Shown here: positions 22,565 through 23,990 of the stretch, piece by piece
How the letters are laid out: each line of letters begins with the position of its first letter
Numbering within the stretch: position 1 is the stretch's first letter
Assembly (NCBI GenBank): GCA_903856995.1
Contig: CAIODK010000310.1
Span: forward strand, 1-23,990
Length of the DNA stretch: 23,990 nucleotides
Direction of reading: 5' to 3'
Source of the DNA: an uncultured Burkholderiales bacterium
Lineage (GTDB): Bacteria; Pseudomonadota; Gammaproteobacteria; Burkholderiales; Burkholderiaceae_C
Translations under genes and position numbers: made by a program
The notes under the pieces: generated by a model
What the model was told of the DNA's origin: nothing
What the model saw: only the letters and a program-made list of their open reading frames with translations
The model's database searches: none

Positions 22565-22853
22565 GTGTGGGGTCCGCAGAAGTTGTGGCTGGAGGCGAGG
22601 ACTGTGTGGCAGACAGGTTGGCGGACTTAGCCAAGCGGCGGTGTTTCCACCAACGCGGCACCATGCCAATCACACCCACCGCAACGCCCATGACGAAGAC
22701 AGTCAGCAGCACTAATACCAACGGCGCGTGCCACGTGGTGCCAAAAAAGAAATGGACCACGGCATCGTGTTGGTTGTTCAGTGCGAAAGCGAACAGGGTA
22801 AAAAAAATGGCTGCTTTCAGAATGAACTGAAGCAGCCACATGAGGTTTTTCAA
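22554..22853 (-). CDS. lapA: LapA-domain membrane protein
   Basis: A 99-aa protein with two membrane helices (LLQFILKAAIFFTLFAFAL and VLVLLTVFVMGVAVGVIGM) and a short polar tail, the layout of LapA (YciS). It partners LapB at the inner membrane. The apparent start is TTG at 22853, supported by GAGGAG five bases upstream. The next ATG is four codons in. A TAAAAT at about 22880, read on the minus strand, might be a -10 for a local promoter, but no good -35 is seen. Confidence 0.9.
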   Translation of the reverse strand: MKNLMWLLQFILKAAIFFTLFAFALNNQHDAVVHFFFGTTWHAPLVLVLLTVFVMGVAVGVIGMVPRWWKHRRLAKSANLSATQSSPPATTSADPTHGI

Positions 22854-22912
22854 GTTAGCTCCTCTGTGACGAGAACCATTTTAGCCTTGCAGCCACTTGA
22901 AAAAACCGTTTA

Positions 22913-23230
22913 TCAACCTTTGGGTGCAGACCCCGTCAACAATTCTTGGGTGCGTGTGTCCACTGCTTCGCGCAGGGCTTTGCCCGGCTTGAAATGAGGC
23001 ACACGTTTTTCAGGAATTGCCACGCTCTCGCCGGAACGCGGATTACGTCCCATGCGAGGCGGGCGACGGTTGATCGAAAAGCTACCAAAGCCCCGCAACT
23101 CAATGCGGTGCCCGCGCACCAGCGCGTCGCTCATCGCGTCAAGAAGGGTCTTGACAGCGAACTCGGCGTCGCGGTGCGTGAGCTGCCCAAAGCGGGCAGC
23201 CAGCTCTTCGACCAAGTCTGAACGGGTCAT
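22913..23230 (-). CDS. ihfB: Integration host factor, beta subunit
   Basis: A 105-aa HU/IHF-family DNA-bending protein. MTRSDLVEELAARFG opens the helical dimerisation part, and GFGSFSINRRPPRMGRNPRSG contains the beta-arm with the intercalating Pro in R-N-P. It pairs with IhfA to bend DNA at regulatory sites. The start codon shares its first base with the rpsA stop (TAATG at 23228-23232). The rpsA-ihfB order is widely conserved in proteobacteria. Confidence 0.96.
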   Translation of the reverse strand: MTRSDLVEELAARFGQLTHRDAEFAVKTLLDAMSDALVRGHRIELRGFGSFSINRRPPRMGRNPRSGESVAIPEKRVPHFKPGKALREAVDTRTQELLTGSAPKG

Positions 23231-23990
23231 TAGTTGTTGTCGAGCTTAGCGCGCAACAAAGCGCCCAAGCTGGTCGTGCCAGCGTTTTCGCTCTTCGACT
23301 GGTGTGACAAGGAAGCCATGGCTTCTTGTTGATCCACAGCGTCTTTGGCTTTGATTGACAACTGGATGTTGCGGGTCTTGCGATCCACGTTCACCACGAC
23401 AGCCGTCACTTCATCGCCAACTTTCAACACGTGGCTTGCGTCTTCCACGCGGTCACGTGAGATTTCGCTGACGCGCAAGTAGCCGATGATGTCTTCGCCC
23501 AAATCGATTTCTGCGCCCTTGGCATCCACAGTCTTGACCTTGCCGGTAACGGTTTGGCCTTTGTCGTTGATCGACACGAAGGTGGTGAATGGGTCAGAGT
23601 CGAGCTGTTTGATGCCCAAGCTGATGCGCTCGCGGTCGACGTCAACAGCCAAGACCAAAGCCTCAACTTCTTGACCCTTCTTGAATTCGCGCACGGCGTT
23701 TTCGCCGGTTTCGTTCCAAGACAAGTCAGACAAGTGAACCAAACCGTCGATACCGGCAGCCAAGCCCACGAACACGCCGAAGTCGGTGATCGATTTGATA
23801 GGGCCCTTGACGCGATCGCCGCGCTTGGTGTTTTGTGCGAAATCTTGCCATGGGTTAGCTTTGCACTGCTTCATGCCCAAGCTGATGCGGCGCTTGTCTT
23901 CGTCAATCTCGAGGACCATGACTTCGACTTCGTCGCCCAATGACACGATCTTGGAAGGCGCAACGTTCTTGTTGGTCCAGTCCATTTCAG
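23230..23990 (-). CDS. rpsA: 30S ribosomal protein S1, C-terminal part (5' end outside window)
   Basis: The last ~253 residues of ribosomal protein S1, reading in from the window edge. They show the end of one S1 RNA-binding repeat (EVEVMVLEIDEDKRRISLGM), a complete repeat beginning VKGPIKSITDFGVFVGL with HLSDLSWNETGE, and a final repeat with VTGKVKTVDAKGAEIDLGED and the end of the acidic/basic tail (GALLRAKLDNN). S1 helps load mRNA with weak ribosome-binding sites on the 30S subunit. The Met at 23985 is internal, not the start. Confidence 0.96.
   Translation of the reverse strand, partial: EMDWTNKNVAPSKIVSLGDEVEVMVLEIDEDKRRISLGMKQCKANPWQDFAQNTKRGDRVKGPIKSITDFGVFVGLAAGIDGLVHLSDLSWNETGENAVREFKKGQEVEALVLAVDVDRERISLGIKQLDSDPFTTFVSINDKGQTVTGKVKTVDAKGAEIDLGEDIIGYLRVSEISRDRVEDASHVLKVGDEVTAVVVNVDRKTRNIQLSIKAKDAVDQQEAMASLSHQSKSENAGTTSLGALLRAKLDNN

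Noticed and set aside
1..23990. tRNA, rRNA, CRISPR array, insertion sequence
   Set aside because: No cloverleaf-like GTTCGA-containing segment, spaced repeats or transposase-like frame was found when reading both strands.

Overview
The window looks like chromosomal DNA of a betaproteobacterium, most likely a Comamonadaceae member of the Burkholderiales (Limnohabitans- or Rhodoferax-like). This rests on the gene content and order (xseB-ispA-dxs; rpsA-ihfB-lapA-lapB-rfaE1-rfaD with a separate heptose kinase) and on protein style, not on a database search. All strong ORFs are intact. No tRNA, rRNA, CRISPR array, insertion sequence or integrase was seen.

Layout. (1) 1-2643, minus strand: a tight three-gene unit encoding a Rieske oxygenase, an EamA-type exporter and a two-domain sulfurtransferase cut by the window edge. 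(2) 2813-5849, plus strand: the isoprenoid block xseB-ispA-dxs. (3) 6027-9836: a split TRAP uptake system. The binding protein gene (plus strand) faces the two membrane-subunit genes (minus strand), with a small membrane-protein gene between them. The two transcription units share a nearly identical 17-bp upstream element. (4) 9954-19160: a self-contained tungsten module. It has a ModE-like regulator with a periplasmic-binding-protein-like domain, divergent from a tungstate ABC transporter (tupB-tupC-tupA). Next comes an AcoR-like regulator lacking the AAA+ domain, divergent from an aldehyde oxidoreductase operon: polyferredoxin, tungsten AOR subunit, FAD subunit, MoaD-like protein, an unrecognised 104-aa protein ending in Gly-Gly-Gly, and an 83-aa Cys-rich oxidoreductase-like protein. 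(5) 19136-23990, minus strand: a housekeeping and envelope block, rpsA (3' part)-ihfB-lapA-lapB-rfaE1-rfaD-comEA-like.

How it works together. TupABC would import tungstate. Unlinked pterin genes, perhaps helped by the MoaD-like and small proteins here, would build the tungsten cofactor. AorABC would oxidise aldehydes to acids and pass electrons through four [4Fe-4S] clusters to the FAD subunit, which probably reduces NAD+. The closest described analogue known to me is the NAD-linked filamentous tungsten AOR of Aromatoleum aromaticum. The less described parts are the two small downstream genes, the two unusual regulators, a short palindrome and a terminator-like hairpin ahead of the AOR operon, and the element shared by the split TRAP genes.
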